From: Paenibacillus faecis
GTDB taxonomy: Bacteria > Bacillota > Bacilli > Paenibacillales > Paenibacillaceae
Direction of reading: 5' to 3'
Length of the DNA: 64,000 nucleotides
NCBI RefSeq assembly: GCF_008084145.1
Contig: NZ_VSDO01000001.1
Span: 248,001-312,000, forward strand
Positions 18,727-28,266 of the stretch are shown here, piece after piece. Within the stretch, counting starts at the first letter, position 1. Every line of letters starts with the position of its first letter. Below the pieces are notes generated by a model. That model saw nothing but the letters and a program-made list of their open reading frames with translations, ran no database searches and was not told the origin of the DNA. The position numbers and the translations under genes were made by a program.

Positions 18727-19614
18727 TCATTTTGCTCGTCTTAACCATTTGTGCACAAACCCTTTGATTCCTGACAAAGTTTCATTAGACCTTTCTCGTG
18801 GAACATCCATATACTTCATGGCCAACCTCTTGATATCCCTAGAGGCGGCGCAGCCGGGAAAAGCGGCCGAAAACGGAACCTGCTTCTTCACCGCCTGCAT
18901 AACGTGGGAATCATCGCTCAAGTACCCCAGTGTCGGGATATCCAGATTCAAAAACTGCTTGGCGACCAAGGAGATTTTGTCCGCAACCTGCCTGGCCTCT
19001 CCCTCTCCGTTGACCCGGTTGATCACCAGGCTGAACCCCACATCGGAATCTATCCCGTGAACCACTTTGATTAAAGCGTAGGCATCGGTAATCGACGTAG
19101 GTTCAGGGGTCGTGACTATGAAACAGTCATCGGCCGAAGTAATGAATTTCAGCGTCTCTTTGGAAAGTCCGGCTCCCGTATCAAAAATGATATATTCCAT
19201 TTCATCGGAAATGCGTTCAATCTGGGAAGTAAAATAATCCAGATCGCTCTCCGACAAACTGAATAAGTCCGCCATTCCCGAACCGCCGGCGATAAAAGGG
19301 ACCCCTTGTGTCCCCAATTCGACGATTTCCGAAATGTCCCTCTCGCCTTTAAGCAGATGATACAGGCTGTATCTTGGGCGCACCCCCATCAACACGTCGA
19401 TATTCGCCATTCCGATATCCGCATCGAAGATGAGCACTTTGCGGCCCAGCGATTTCAAAGCAAGCGCAAAGTTTAAGGAAAAGTTTGATTTCCCGACCCC
19501 GCCTTTGCCGCTCGTCACCGTGATGATCCGGGCCGGGGTGCGGATTCTGGCCTGATCGGCAAGCTTCTCGCGCAATGAAACCAAATTCCTCAGTGATTGG
19601 GCCTGGTCATTCAT
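18727..19614 (-). CDS. flhG: MinD-like flagellar number/placement ATPase FlhG (YlxH)
   Basis: P-loop ATPase that, with the SRP-GTPase FlhF, controls the number and placement of flagellar basal bodies. The deviant Walker A motif TVTSGKGGVGKSNFSLNFA is at about residues 32-50, with DADIGMANIDVLMG and IFDTGAGLSKETL following. A C-terminal amphipathic basic helix (KGFVHKWLRRAK) could be the membrane-targeting helix. 295 residues. It overlaps flhF by 4 bases. Confidence 0.95.
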   Translation of the reverse strand: MNDQAQSLRNLVSLREKLADQARIRTPARIITVTSGKGGVGKSNFSLNFALALKSLGRKVLIFDADIGMANIDVLMGVRPRYSLYHLLKGERDISEIVELGTQGVPFIAGGSGMADLFSLSESDLDYFTSQIERISDEMEYIIFDTGAGLSKETLKFITSADDCFIVTTPEPTSITDAYALIKVVHGIDSDVGFSLVINRVNGEGEARQVADKISLVAKQFLNLDIPTLGYLSDDSHVMQAVKKQVPFSAAFPGCAASRDIKRLAMKYMDVPRERSNETLSGIKGFVHKWLRRAK

Positions 19615-21044
19615 GAGGGACGATCTCCCAAGATCAGATTAAGCAGCAGGTCCTGATTCGCGGACAACAAATCATCGGGTACGTTTTGTCCATTGGCGAT
19701 ATAAGAAACCCTAAGCGGATATTCCTCCAGCAAATTATACATGGGCCCCACGCTCTCGGTCTCGTCCAACTTGGTAAAAATCACTTTATCCAGTCCATAG
19801 CGGCTGAAATGTTCGGTAATCTTCTTCATATCCTGCGTTTTGGAAGTCAGGCTCAAAACCAGGTAGGTTTCGCTTTTCTCATGAGGGCTGAGTAAACTGT
19901 GAAGCTCGGCGACATGGATCTCGTTCAGATAGTTTCTTCCGGCGGTATCCATGAGAATAAGGTCGCAGTAGGAAAGCCGCTGCATCGCCCTCTGCACGTC
20001 TCCCGGCGATTGAACAACTTCGAGCGGCACGTTCAAGATCGATGAGTAGGTTCGCAATTGTTCAATCGCCGAAATCCGATACGTATCCGCCGTGATAAAG
20101 CCCACTTTTTTCTGGGCTCGAAAGATTTGATCGGCGGCAAGCTTGGCGATCGTCGTCGTTTTGCCGACACCCGTGGGACCGGCGATATAAACGATTTTCG
20201 TCTCATCCCGGATCCCCTCTCCGACGCGATCGGCGAGGAAGTCCGCGGCCGCTTCCCGGACTTTAAGCGCCAGCGAATCCGGCGCCGCCGTCTTGCCGGA
20301 ATCGATCCACTCTTGATAAGCGGCATCGATCCATTTGTCGATCAGCTCCGGCGAAATTTCCTGGTCCGCAAGCTTTTGCTTGAGCTCCGGCAAAGGTTCG
20401 GGAAGCTCGCGGTTTTCATGCTGCTGCCTCGCCAGTTGGCCGATCCAGGACTTCATCTCCCGCAATTCTTCCAGAAGCCGTTCTTCCTTTGAATGCATCG
20501 GCTGGGCCCCCGTTAACGGCGGTGAAGAAGGCGGGTCGGCGATTTCCCGGCGGGCCTGCCGGATCGCCTCATCCCAGCGGCTGGCGGCCGTCTGCTCCTC
20601 AGCCTCCCGAATGTCCGCCGAAAGCGGGGAAGGATTGGGCGGCGGTGAAGAAGGCGGCTCGGCTAAAGGTGCCCCCGCTGGCTGCCTTTCCGCAGCCTCC
20701 CTTCGCGGCGGGGCCGCCGCAGGGGGCGCGGTTTCGTCCGTTGAGGAAGCCGCAGCGGAATTCAAGGCCTGCGAGGACTTGCGGTAGGCCTCTGGTACCG
20801 CTTGTCTGGCAACAGGGGCCGCAGGCGGTCGCGTCGGCCTTGGCTGCGGCTTCGCCGTAGCCGGGACATCCTCTTCGCCCTCCGAAGCGGCTATGACTTC
20901 GATTTTCTTTTTCCCGAACATGCCCAGAAACCCGCCGACCTTCAAGTCCTTCGTACTTAAAATTACGGCATTGGCACCCAGCTCTGTGCGTATTTTGGCC
21001 ATCGCGTCAGGCATCGTGTCGACGATATAACGCTTCACTCTCAT
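19611..21044 (-). CDS. flhF: Flagellar SRP-family GTPase FlhF
   Basis: Signal-recognition-particle-type GTPase that marks the site of flagellar assembly. The N-terminal B domain (MRVKRYIVDTMPDAMAKIR) is followed by a long Pro/Ala/Ser linker (about 65-165), then the NG domain with G1 ([17 protein letters not shown]), DTAGRNYL, and the TKLDETESVG motif. 477 residues; the linker is notably long and proline-rich. It overlaps flhA by 4 bases (ATGA) upstream and flhG by 4 downstream. Confidence 0.95.
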   Translation of the reverse strand: MRVKRYIVDTMPDAMAKIRTELGANAVILSTKDLKVGGFLGMFGKKKIEVIAASEGEEDVPATAKPQPRPTRPPAAPVARQAVPEAYRKSSQALNSAAASSTDETAPPAAAPPRREAAERQPAGAPLAEPPSSPPPNPSPLSADIREAEEQTAASRWDEAIRQARREIADPPSSPPLTGAQPMHSKEERLLEELREMKSWIGQLARQQHENRELPEPLPELKQKLADQEISPELIDKWIDAAYQEWIDSGKTAAPDSLALKVREAAADFLADRVGEGIRDETKIVYIAGPTGVGKTTTIAKLAADQIFRAQKKVGFITADTYRISAIEQLRTYSSILNVPLEVVQSPGDVQRAMQRLSYCDLILMDTAGRNYLNEIHVAELHSLLSPHEKSETYLVLSLTSKTQDMKKITEHFSRYGLDKVIFTKLDETESVGPMYNLLEEYPLRVSYIANGQNVPDDLLSANQDLLLNLILGDRPS

Positions 21045-23077
21045 AAGTTCACCACTCCGACACTTTGAATTTCAACATTCGGCTCAAGCTCACTATACGA
21101 CAGCACCGGGATATCCTGCATACTTCTTTCAATAATCTGACGCAAATACATCCGGATGGTCGGTGATGTCAGAACGATAGGCTGCTGACCGGATTGCAAA
21201 AGACGGTTGATTTGTTCGGAAAGCTTCTGAAACAAGGTTTGGGTAGATACCGGATCCAGCGCCAGGAAACTCCCCTGTTCGGTTTGCTGGACACTTTCCG
21301 CGATTTTTTTCTCCAGCGTAGGACCTACCGTAATCACGCGCATCGTTTCCCCTTGCTGGGTATACTGCTGCGTAATTTGCCGGGACAAAGCCTGTCTCAC
21401 ATATTCCGTGAGAACGTCCGGGTCTTTCGTATATGTCCCGTAATCGGCCAAGGTTTCGAAGATCGTCACCAGATCCCGAATCGAAATTTTCTCGCGAAGC
21501 AGTTTGGCCAGCACCTTCTGAACATCCCCGATCGAAAGCACCGAAGGAATCAATTCATCGACAAGCACGGCATAACTCTCTCTGAGATTGTCGACCAGAG
21601 CCTTCGTTTCTTGACGTCCAAGCAGTTCATGGGCGTGCTTTTTGATCAGTTCCGTCAAATGCGTCGCAACCACCGACGGCGGATCCACGACCGTGTAGCC
21701 GGATAACTCGGCTCTATCCTTCGTGGATTCATCGATCCAGAGGGCCGGAAGACCGAAGGCGGGCTCCTGGGTCTCAATACCCGTTATCGTGTCGTCATCC
21801 ATCCCTGGACTCATCGCCAAATAGTGATTAAGTAATAATTCACCGCCGCCGACGAGATTTCCTTTAATTTTGATCACATATTCATTAGGTTTTAGTTGAA
21901 TATTGTCCCGAATTCGAATCACCGGTACGACCAGACCCAATTCCAGCGCGCACTGCCGGCGGATCATGATGATCCGGTCAAGCAAATCCCCGCCTTGCCC
22001 CGTGTCCGCCAGTGGAATCAGACCGTAACCGAATTCGAATTCGATCGGATCGACCTGAAGCAAATTGATAACACTTTCGGGACTCCGCACCTCTTCGATC
22101 TGCTGCTCCTCCTCCTGAATCTCCTGCTGAATCGCCTTGAGGTTCATGTTTTTCTGCATCCGCCGTCCGGCAAACACCAACAGTCCGGCAAAAGGAAGGG
22201 TGGTCCATGGTCCGATAGGGGTAAAAAGTCCTAAAAGGGTAAGGGTGCCGGCCACAATATAGATCAGTTTCGGGTAGGTGAACAATTGCCCCGTGATGTC
22301 TTCGGCCAGGTTCCCTTCGGAGGAAGCCCGCGTCACGATCAGACCGGCGGCGGTCGAAATCAGCAAAGCGGGAATCTGGCTGACCAAGCCGTCACCGATC
22401 GTCAGGATCGAATAAGTGGAGAGCGCTTTATCAAACGCCATGCCATGAATCGACATCCCGATAATGAAACCGCCGATCAGGTTGATCAGCAAAATAATGA
22501 TACTGGCGATCGCATCGCCCTTGACGAATTTACTCGCCCCGTCCATAGCGCCGTAGAAGTCGGCTTCGCGTTCGATTTTGGTCCGCCGTTCGCGGGCCTG
22601 CTGCTCATTGATCAGCCCCGCGTTCAAGTCGGCATCGATACTCATCTGTTTCCCCGGCATCGCGTCGAGGGTGAACCGCGCCGCTACCTCGGCCACGCGC
22701 TCCGAACCCTTCGTGATAACGATAAACTGAACGACTACGAGAATCAGAAACACGATAAAACCGACGACGGGCTGCCCCTGGGAAACCCATGAACCGAATG
22801 TGGCGACAACGTCACCGGCTTCGGCATGTCCCAAAATCAGTTTGGTCGTCGACACGTTCAGCGCCAGCCGGAACAATGTGGTGATCAACAGCATCGCCGG
22901 GAAGATGGAGAACTGCAGCGCCTCCTTGGTGTTCATCGCGACAAGCAAAATCATGAGAGCAATCGATATATTAATAATAAGAAGAATATCCAAAAGCAAC
23001 GGCGGGATCGGGACGATCATTAGTAGAACAATACCGATAATGCCGACTAGGATGAATAGATCTTTATACTTCTTCAC
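21041..23077 (-). CDS. flhA: Flagellar export gate protein FlhA
   Basis: Nonameric inner-membrane component of the flagellar type III export gate, with substrate and chaperone docking in its cytoplasmic ring. 678 residues: about eight N-terminal membrane helices (to about 310), containing the FHIPEP-family signature RFTLDAMPGKQMSIDADLNAG in pieces (RFTLDAMPGKQMSIDAD), and a cytoplasmic domain (about 340-678). GTG start at 23077 with an AAGAACCGGTG context. Follows flhB by 23 bases. Confidence 0.97.
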   Translation of the reverse strand: MKKYKDLFILVGIIGIVLLMIVPIPPLLLDILLIINISIALMILLVAMNTKEALQFSIFPAMLLITTLFRLALNVSTTKLILGHAEAGDVVATFGSWVSQGQPVVGFIVFLILVVVQFIVITKGSERVAEVAARFTLDAMPGKQMSIDADLNAGLINEQQARERRTKIEREADFYGAMDGASKFVKGDAIASIIILLINLIGGFIIGMSIHGMAFDKALSTYSILTIGDGLVSQIPALLISTAAGLIVTRASSEGNLAEDITGQLFTYPKLIYIVAGTLTLLGLFTPIGPWTTLPFAGLLVFAGRRMQKNMNLKAIQQEIQEEEQQIEEVRSPESVINLLQVDPIEFEFGYGLIPLADTGQGGDLLDRIIMIRRQCALELGLVVPVIRIRDNIQLKPNEYVIKIKGNLVGGGELLLNHYLAMSPGMDDDTITGIETQEPAFGLPALWIDESTKDRAELSGYTVVDPPSVVATHLTELIKKHAHELLGRQETKALVDNLRESYAVLVDELIPSVLSIGDVQKVLAKLLREKISIRDLVTIFETLADYGTYTKDPDVLTEYVRQALSRQITQQYTQQGETMRVITVGPTLEKKIAESVQQTEQGSFLALDPVSTQTLFQKLSEQINRLLQSGQQPIVLTSPTIRMYLRQIIERSMQDIPVLSYSELEPNVEIQSVGVVNL

Positions 23078-23100
23078 CGGTTCTTCCTCCGATCCCGATC

Positions 23101-24189
23101 TTATTTCACTTTGCCTTGCAATTTATATACATACGCAAGCACTTCGGCTACAGCCTGGAACAAATCCCCGGGGATCGTATCCCCGATCTCGGCTCTCTGG
23201 AACAGCGCCCGTGCCAGCGGCTTGTTTTCAATCGTCACAACGCCATGCTCCTTCGCGATCTCCTTAATCCGCAGGGCGACGAAATCCTGCCCCTTGGCGA
23301 TGACCTGGGGAGCTTCCATTTGCGTTCCGTCGTACTTCAAGGCAACGGCGAAATGCGTCGGGTTGGTAATGATGACATCCGCTTTGGGCACCTCCTGCAT
23401 CATTCGTTGCAGGGCCATCCGGCGTTGTCGTTCCCTGATTTTCCCTTTGATCAGCGGGTCGCCTTCCATTTTTTTATATTCGTCCTTAATGTCCTGCTTG
23501 GACATCTTCAAACTTTTTTCGTGCTCGTACCGTTGGTACATATAATCGAGCACCGCCAAGACTAACAGCGCCGCGGCGATTTTAATCCCCAAATTCATCG
23601 TAATTTTTGCCGTAAAATGAAATGCTTCCTCCACCGGGACCTTGCCTAACGCGGCGATGCTGCTCCTTGCCCCCCAAATGGTGGAATATACGAGATAGCC
23701 GATAATCACAAGTTTAAAAACCGATTTCAGAAATTCGACAAGCGCATGCATGGAGAAGATCTTTTTAAACCCCTGGATGGGACTCAGTTTGCTGAATTTC
23801 ATCTTAAGCGGTTCCCCGGTAAGCAGAAAGCCGACTTGCGCATAATTGGCGATCACGCCCATGACGACGACCACCAGTAAGACAGGAGCGAGCAGCAACA
23901 AAATTTGCACCCCGTAATCCCCCAGCATCACCATGACGTTCTCCTTCGTCACATCGGTCGTAAGCCTGTGATAGAAAACGTCGCTGAACAGGGCAACGAG
24001 CCGCTCCTTGATATAGTTGCCGAAAGCCATCAGGCACATAAATGTGGCCAGCAGAATGAGCGCACCGGAAACATCCTGACTCTTGGCCACCTGACCTTTT
24101 TTTCTCGCGTCCTGACGTTTTTTGGGTGTCGCTTTCTCCGTCTTCTCTCCGGCAAACATCTGCAAATCGAGGCTGTACCGATAGATCAT
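23101..24189 (-). CDS. flhB: Flagellar export switch protein FlhB
   Basis: Membrane protein of the export gate whose cytoplasmic domain switches substrate class after autocleavage. 362 residues: four membrane helices, then the cleavage site NPTH (Asn276-His279), followed by FAVALKYDGTQMEAPQV, the FlhB-CC fragment of 86 residues. The N-terminus EKTEKATPKKRQDARKKGQV is the family signature. The separately encoded domain at 54300-54605 resembles the region after this cleavage site. Confidence 0.97.
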   Translation of the reverse strand: MIYRYSLDLQMFAGEKTEKATPKKRQDARKKGQVAKSQDVSGALILLATFMCLMAFGNYIKERLVALFSDVFYHRLTTDVTKENVMVMLGDYGVQILLLLAPVLLVVVVMGVIANYAQVGFLLTGEPLKMKFSKLSPIQGFKKIFSMHALVEFLKSVFKLVIIGYLVYSTIWGARSSIAALGKVPVEEAFHFTAKITMNLGIKIAAALLVLAVLDYMYQRYEHEKSLKMSKQDIKDEYKKMEGDPLIKGKIRERQRRMALQRMMQEVPKADVIITNPTHFAVALKYDGTQMEAPQVIAKGQDFVALRIKEIAKEHGVVTIENKPLARALFQRAEIGDTIPGDLFQAVAEVLAYVYKLQGKVK

Positions 24190-24204
24190 AAGCGACTCCC
24201 CTCC

Positions 24205-24993
24205 TTACGTCGGACGATCTCCGAGTGTGCCGAACAGATTGTGCAACGCCTTAAACATCACTTCGAACAGGTGTTCGAAGGCGACGATAAACCCCGGTAC
24301 CAACAGCAGAAGCACCACCAGCCCAACTATGATTTTCACCGGAATCCCGATGACAAAAACGTTAAACTGCGGTGCGGTCCGGGCCAGAAAACCGAGCGCC
24401 ACGTCGGTTAAAAACAAGGCCACGACCAGCGGAGCGGACATCTGAAAAGCCAGCGTAAAGGCCTGGCTAAAGGTACGCACCAAAAACTCGGTCACACTGC
24501 CGTGATACAATCTTTGAAACGCTTCGTTGGAGAGCGGAATCCAGTTGTAACTGCGGATAACCGCGTCCAGCAAATAATGGTGCCCGTTGATCGTCAGAAA
24601 CAGCAGCGTGGCGATCAAGTATTTAAAGTTGCCGATTACCGGGGCCGACGCGCCGGTCATCGGGTCAATCACGTTGGCGATACCGAAACCGATCTGGATA
24701 TCGATAAACGATCCGGCCGTTTGAATGACGGAAAAGATCAGATAAGCCACATAGCCCATCAATAAGCCGATCAACACTTCGCGAAAGACGAGCAGAATGT
24801 ATCCCAGATCATTCGGAATGGCCTGATTCGTTCCCTGAATCGTCAGGATCAGCAACGAGATGATTCCGGCAATCCCCACTTTGAAGTTCATGGGAACGCC
24901 GCGTGATGAAAAAATGGGGGCAACTACAAAAAAGGCTGTCATTCGACAAAAAATTAGCATAAATACTGAAATTGCGTGTAAAATGATCTCCAT
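24205..24993 (-). CDS. fliR: Flagellar export gate protein FliR
   Basis: Polytopic membrane component of the FliPQR export gate. 262 residues with about six hydrophobic segments and the family blocks VVAPIFSSRGVPMNFKVG and FIDIQIGFGIANVIDP. Lies 15 bases before flhB and 12 after fliQ in the standard fliP-fliQ-fliR-flhB order. Confidence 0.96.
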   Translation of the reverse strand: MEIILHAISVFMLIFCRMTAFFVVAPIFSSRGVPMNFKVGIAGIISLLILTIQGTNQAIPNDLGYILLVFREVLIGLLMGYVAYLIFSVIQTAGSFIDIQIGFGIANVIDPMTGASAPVIGNFKYLIATLLFLTINGHHYLLDAVIRSYNWIPLSNEAFQRLYHGSVTEFLVRTFSQAFTLAFQMSAPLVVALFLTDVALGFLARTAPQFNVFVIGIPVKIIVGLVVLLLLVPGFIVAFEHLFEVMFKALHNLFGTLGDRPT

Positions 24994-25005
24994 GTTCGCC
25001 GCAGC

Positions 25006-25275
25006 CTAACCGATATAATTAGAGAGATTGTTCAAGATACCATAAGTAAAATCGACAAGCGTCGTTAAAATCCACGGTCCGAACATCAGCAAGGCCAGCA
25101 GCACGGCGACAATTTTCGGAACGAAGGCGAGCGTTTGCTCCTGAATTTGGGTCGTGGCTTGAAAGATACTGATAATTAAGCCGACGACCAAACCGATGAC
25201 CAACATCGGAGCGCTAACCTTTAACACGGTATAAACGGCTTGTCCGGCCAAACCGATAATAAACTCCGAACTCAT
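25006..25275 (-). CDS. fliQ: Flagellar export gate protein FliQ
   Basis: Small 89-residue membrane protein with two helices and the family motif GLVVGLIISIFQATTQIQEQTL(AF) visible in pieces (LVIGLVVGLIISIFQATTQ). It wraps the FliP-FliR gate in the export apparatus. ATG start at 25275; 73 bases downstream of fliP. Confidence 0.96.
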   Translation of the reverse strand: MSSEFIIGLAGQAVYTVLKVSAPMLVIGLVVGLIISIFQATTQIQEQTLAFVPKIVAVLLALLMFGPWILTTLVDFTYGILNNLSNYIG

Positions 25276-25348
25276 AACCGTTTTCCCCCTCTATGAAATA
25301 GTAGATCCATCCGGATGCGCCTGGCCGCGCCTTACATCCCTAGCCTCG

Positions 25349-26113
25349 CTAAGGGTTGAAGCTGGCCAATAGAGACTTCACAATCAGGTACCATCCGTCC
25401 ACCAGGACGAACAACAAAATTTTAAACGGCAGTGAAATCATGACCGGCGGAAGCATCATCATCCCCATAGCCATAAGCACACTGGAAACAACGATATCTA
25501 TGATAAGAAACGGTATAAATATCATGAATCCCATCTGGAATGCGGTCTTCAGTTCACTGATGGCGAACGCGGGAACCAGCACCGAAATCGGTATTTCTTC
25601 ATAACTGCTCGGTTTCTCGGTTTTGGTGTAACTCATAAATAATTGCAAATCCTTCGGCCGCGTGTGCGAGTACATGAACTTTTTCATGGGAACGGCCGCT
25701 TTGTTCAAAGCTTCCGTCTGGGTGATCTCCCCTTTAATGTAGGGCTGCAGAGCCACCTCATTAATCGTCGACAGCGTTGGACTCATGACAAACAGTGTCA
25801 GGAACAGCGCCAGTCCCACCAGAACCTGATTGGGCGGCGAAGTCTGTGTTCCCAGCGAACTGCGGACAAACCCGAGCACAATCACGATTCGCGTAAAACT
25901 GGTCATCAGAACCAGGATTGCCGGCGCTATACTTAACACCGTTATGAGTAAGATGAGCGACAGCGAACTGGTACCGCCCTCTGTTCCCGTATTTCCCCCG
26001 ATTTGTATCCCGATCTCCGGAATAGGATCGACGGGAGCCGCGGAAGCGATGGTTACTGCCAAAACGCTCCACAACGTAAAAAGCAATGTCGCAATTAGCA
26101 CTTTGTTCTTCAT
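25349..26113 (-). CDS. fliP: Flagellar export gate protein FliP
   Basis: 254 residues: an N-terminal signal sequence (about 1-27) followed by four membrane helices and the FliP signatures (LVLMTSFTRIVIVLGFVRSSLG and MMLPPVMISLPFKILLFV in pieces). It forms the pentameric core of the export gate. The 4-base overlap with fliO at the start suggests coupling. Confidence 0.96.
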   Translation of the reverse strand: MKNKVLIATLLFTLWSVLAVTIASAAPVDPIPEIGIQIGGNTGTEGGTSSLSLILLITVLSIAPAILVLMTSFTRIVIVLGFVRSSLGTQTSPPNQVLVGLALFLTLFVMSPTLSTINEVALQPYIKGEITQTEALNKAAVPMKKFMYSHTRPKDLQLFMSYTKTEKPSSYEEIPISVLVPAFAISELKTAFQMGFMIFIPFLIIDIVVSSVLMAMGMMMLPPVMISLPFKILLFVLVDGWYLIVKSLLASFNP

Positions 26114-26652
26114 GAATCCCTCAACCGATCTGTAGATTGTTCTTCCTGATCCTTCAGCAATTCCTCCATCTGACGCTTACGGCTAGGCATTTTTTGCAAT
26201 TGGGAGTGAAACATTTCGTGAAACGATGTCCCTTCGAGTTCCTCAGCTTCCTGCGGAGGCGCTTTGCGGAATCGGGAGACGAGGCCAGACAGAACCGAAG
26301 TCACTCCGGCAAACTCCGTCCCCTCCTCTTCAAAAGCCTGCTGCAAAGCCGCCAGTTCTTCCGGATCGGTAATCTTGTCAAGCAAGGTGATATTCTCACC
26401 CACGCCGACAAGATACACGCTGCTGCCGATTTCGATCACCTGGAGCGACTTGTTCGGACCGAGACCGACAGCTCCCATCGTACGGATCGAACGGCTTTGG
26501 GAGAATAATCGGTTTTTCTTCCCCAGGAAACGGATTAAGACTACGATCAAAACAATGATTATTGCCAGTACGACAATGACATTAATCAAATTCCCCCAAA
26601 GATTGACATCCCCACTTAATCCCGGCGGAGCGTCGTTTTGCGATAGAAACAT
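26110..26652 (-). CDS. fliO: Flagellar biosynthesis protein FliO (FliZ-type)
   Basis: 180 residues: a single membrane helix (about 20-43), then a basic cytoplasmic FliO domain (IRTMGAVGLGPNKSLQVIEIGSSVYLVGVGENITLLDKI in pieces) and a charged C-terminal tail. FliO assists assembly of the FliP complex. Position between cheY and fliP is the usual one in Bacilli, where it is called FliZ/FliO. Confidence 0.9.
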   Translation of the reverse strand: MFLSQNDAPPGLSGDVNLWGNLINVIVVLAIIIVLIVVLIRFLGKKNRLFSQSRSIRTMGAVGLGPNKSLQVIEIGSSVYLVGVGENITLLDKITDPEELAALQQAFEEEGTEFAGVTSVLSGLVSRFRKAPPQEAEELEGTSFHEMFHSQLQKMPSRKRQMEELLKDQEEQSTDRLRDS

Positions 26653-26661
26653 CGGTTTCGC

Positions 26662-27027
26662 CTACAATCCAAGTGTTTTGTTGATCGCTTCGATAACCCG
26701 ATCGGATTGGAACGGCTTGACGATAAAGTCTTTCGCTCCGGCTTGGATGGCGTCGATAACCATCGCCTGCTGCCCCATGGCGGAGCACATGATTACCTTG
26801 GCGTTCGGCTCCAGTTTTTTGATTTCTTTTAACGCCGCAATGCCGTCCATCTCAGGCATGGTAATATCCATCGTAATCAAATCCGGGCGCAATTCCTTGA
26901 ATTTCTCCACCGCTTGCGCGCCGTCTTGTGCTTCCCCGACAACCTCAAACCCGTTTTTCGTCAAAATATCCCGGATCATCATTCTCATAAATGCTGCGTC
27001 GTCTACGATAAGAATTCGGTTTGCCAT
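26662..27027 (-). CDS. cheY: Chemotaxis response regulator CheY
   Basis: 121-residue single receiver domain. The acidic pocket (DD at 9-10), phospho-accepting Asp54 (ITMDITMPEMDG), Thr/Ser switch (MCSAMGQ) and Lys (VKPFQ) are all present. CheY-P binds FliM and FliY at the motor switch. It lies between fliY and fliO, as in B. subtilis. Confidence 0.96.
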   Translation of the reverse strand: MANRILIVDDAAFMRMMIRDILTKNGFEVVGEAQDGAQAVEKFKELRPDLITMDITMPEMDGIAALKEIKKLEPNAKVIMCSAMGQQAMVIDAIQAGAKDFIVKPFQSDRVIEAINKTLGL

Positions 27028-27054
27028 TGATTTAAAATCCTCCCTAAACTTCTA

Positions 27055-28266
27055 CTATTGTAAATTTTGTATGCGATCCCACTGGCTAACAATATCCGTA
27101 ACGCGAACACCGAAGTTTTCGTCGATAACAACAACCTCGCCTTTGGCGATCAGCTTGTTGTTGACCAAAATGTCCACCGGTTCGCCGGCAAGCTTGTCCA
27201 GCTCGATAATCGAACCTTGCGACAATTCGAGGATATCTTTAATCTGCTTTTGGGTCCTTCCTAATTCTACGGTGACCTTAAGCGGTATGTCCATCAATAA
27301 GTTCAAATTGTTAACGTCGGCTTGACCGTATGCCGGGTTGCCGAGATTGGCGAATTGTACGGGCTGTACATTCACGTTCCGTCCGGGCACCCCGCCAAAA
27401 TGCTGCGGTTCGCCGTAAGGCCGTTCTTGCGGCGGATAATAGTAACCTTGCTGCTGCATCGGCGGCTGTTGCATCGGCGGCGCCATCGGCTGCTGCGCAG
27501 GCGCGGGCGGTTGTTGATAAGCCGGAGCCTCGTAAGCCTGTGGCGCGGCGGCCGGAGCTGCAGCTGCAGTCTCTTGCGCCGCGGGTTCGGAAGAGCCGTT
27601 GATCAGGCTGTCGACCATTTCCTTGGCGAATTTGACGGTCAACAGCTGCATAATCGTCGAATCGATCAAATCGCCGATCGTCAACCGGAACGAAATTTTG
27701 ATCAAGGTTTCATCCGGCGGCAGGCTGGCTACACCGTCCCCGTTCGTCATGTTCAAAATATCGATCCCCGGCGGAGAGATATTTACAAACCGGTTAAAGA
27801 TCGTCGACATGGACGTCGCTGAGGAACCCATCATCTGGTTCATCGCTTCCTGAACGGCACTGATATGAATCTCATTCAATTCCTCGTCGGCCGGGTTTCC
27901 TTCGCCTCCCAACATGAGATCGGCAATGACTTGGGCATCCCTAGTTTTAATAACGAGAGAATTGACGCCTTCAAAACCGTCTACATACTGGACATGAATG
28001 GCAACATGCGGTTTCGGGAACTCGGTTTCAAACTGAGATCTCGTGATAATGGATACCTTGGGAGTCGTGATATCCACTTTTTTGCTAAGCAGGGTAGAGA
28101 GAGCCGTAGCCGCGCTCCCGAAAGTGATGTTACCGATCTCGCCCAGAGCGTCCTGCTCCAATGGCGACAAGTAATCGGATACCGTCGGTTCAGGTGCCGA
28201 GTCCGGATTGGACTGTTTTAACAAGGCATCGATCTCTTCCTGGGACAAATAATCTTTACTCGTCAA
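27055..28266 (-). CDS. fliY: Flagellar motor switch phosphatase FliY (CheC-FliN fusion)
   Basis: 403 residues from a TTG at 28266, chosen because AAGGAG lies 9 bases upstream; longer in-frame starts would lie inside fliM. Domain order: N-terminal CheY-P-binding peptide (LSQEEIDALLKQ), CheC-type phosphatase domain with two active helices (LGEIGNITFGSAATALS, and AVQEAMNQMMGSSATSMS), a Gln/Pro-rich linker (about 235-300), and a C-terminal FliN domain (LLMDIPLKVTVELGRTQ ... VRVTDI). It forms the switch complex and dephosphorylates CheY-P. It overlaps fliM by 11 bases. Confidence 0.94.
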   Translation of the reverse strand: MTSKDYLSQEEIDALLKQSNPDSAPEPTVSDYLSPLEQDALGEIGNITFGSAATALSTLLSKKVDITTPKVSIITRSQFETEFPKPHVAIHVQYVDGFEGVNSLVIKTRDAQVIADLMLGGEGNPADEELNEIHISAVQEAMNQMMGSSATSMSTIFNRFVNISPPGIDILNMTNGDGVASLPPDETLIKISFRLTIGDLIDSTIMQLLTVKFAKEMVDSLINGSSEPAAQETAAAAPAAAPQAYEAPAYQQPPAPAQQPMAPPMQQPPMQQQGYYYPPQERPYGEPQHFGGVPGRNVNVQPVQFANLGNPAYGQADVNNLNLLMDIPLKVTVELGRTQKQIKDILELSQGSIIELDKLAGEPVDILVNNKLIAKGEVVVIDENFGVRVTDIVSQWDRIQNLQ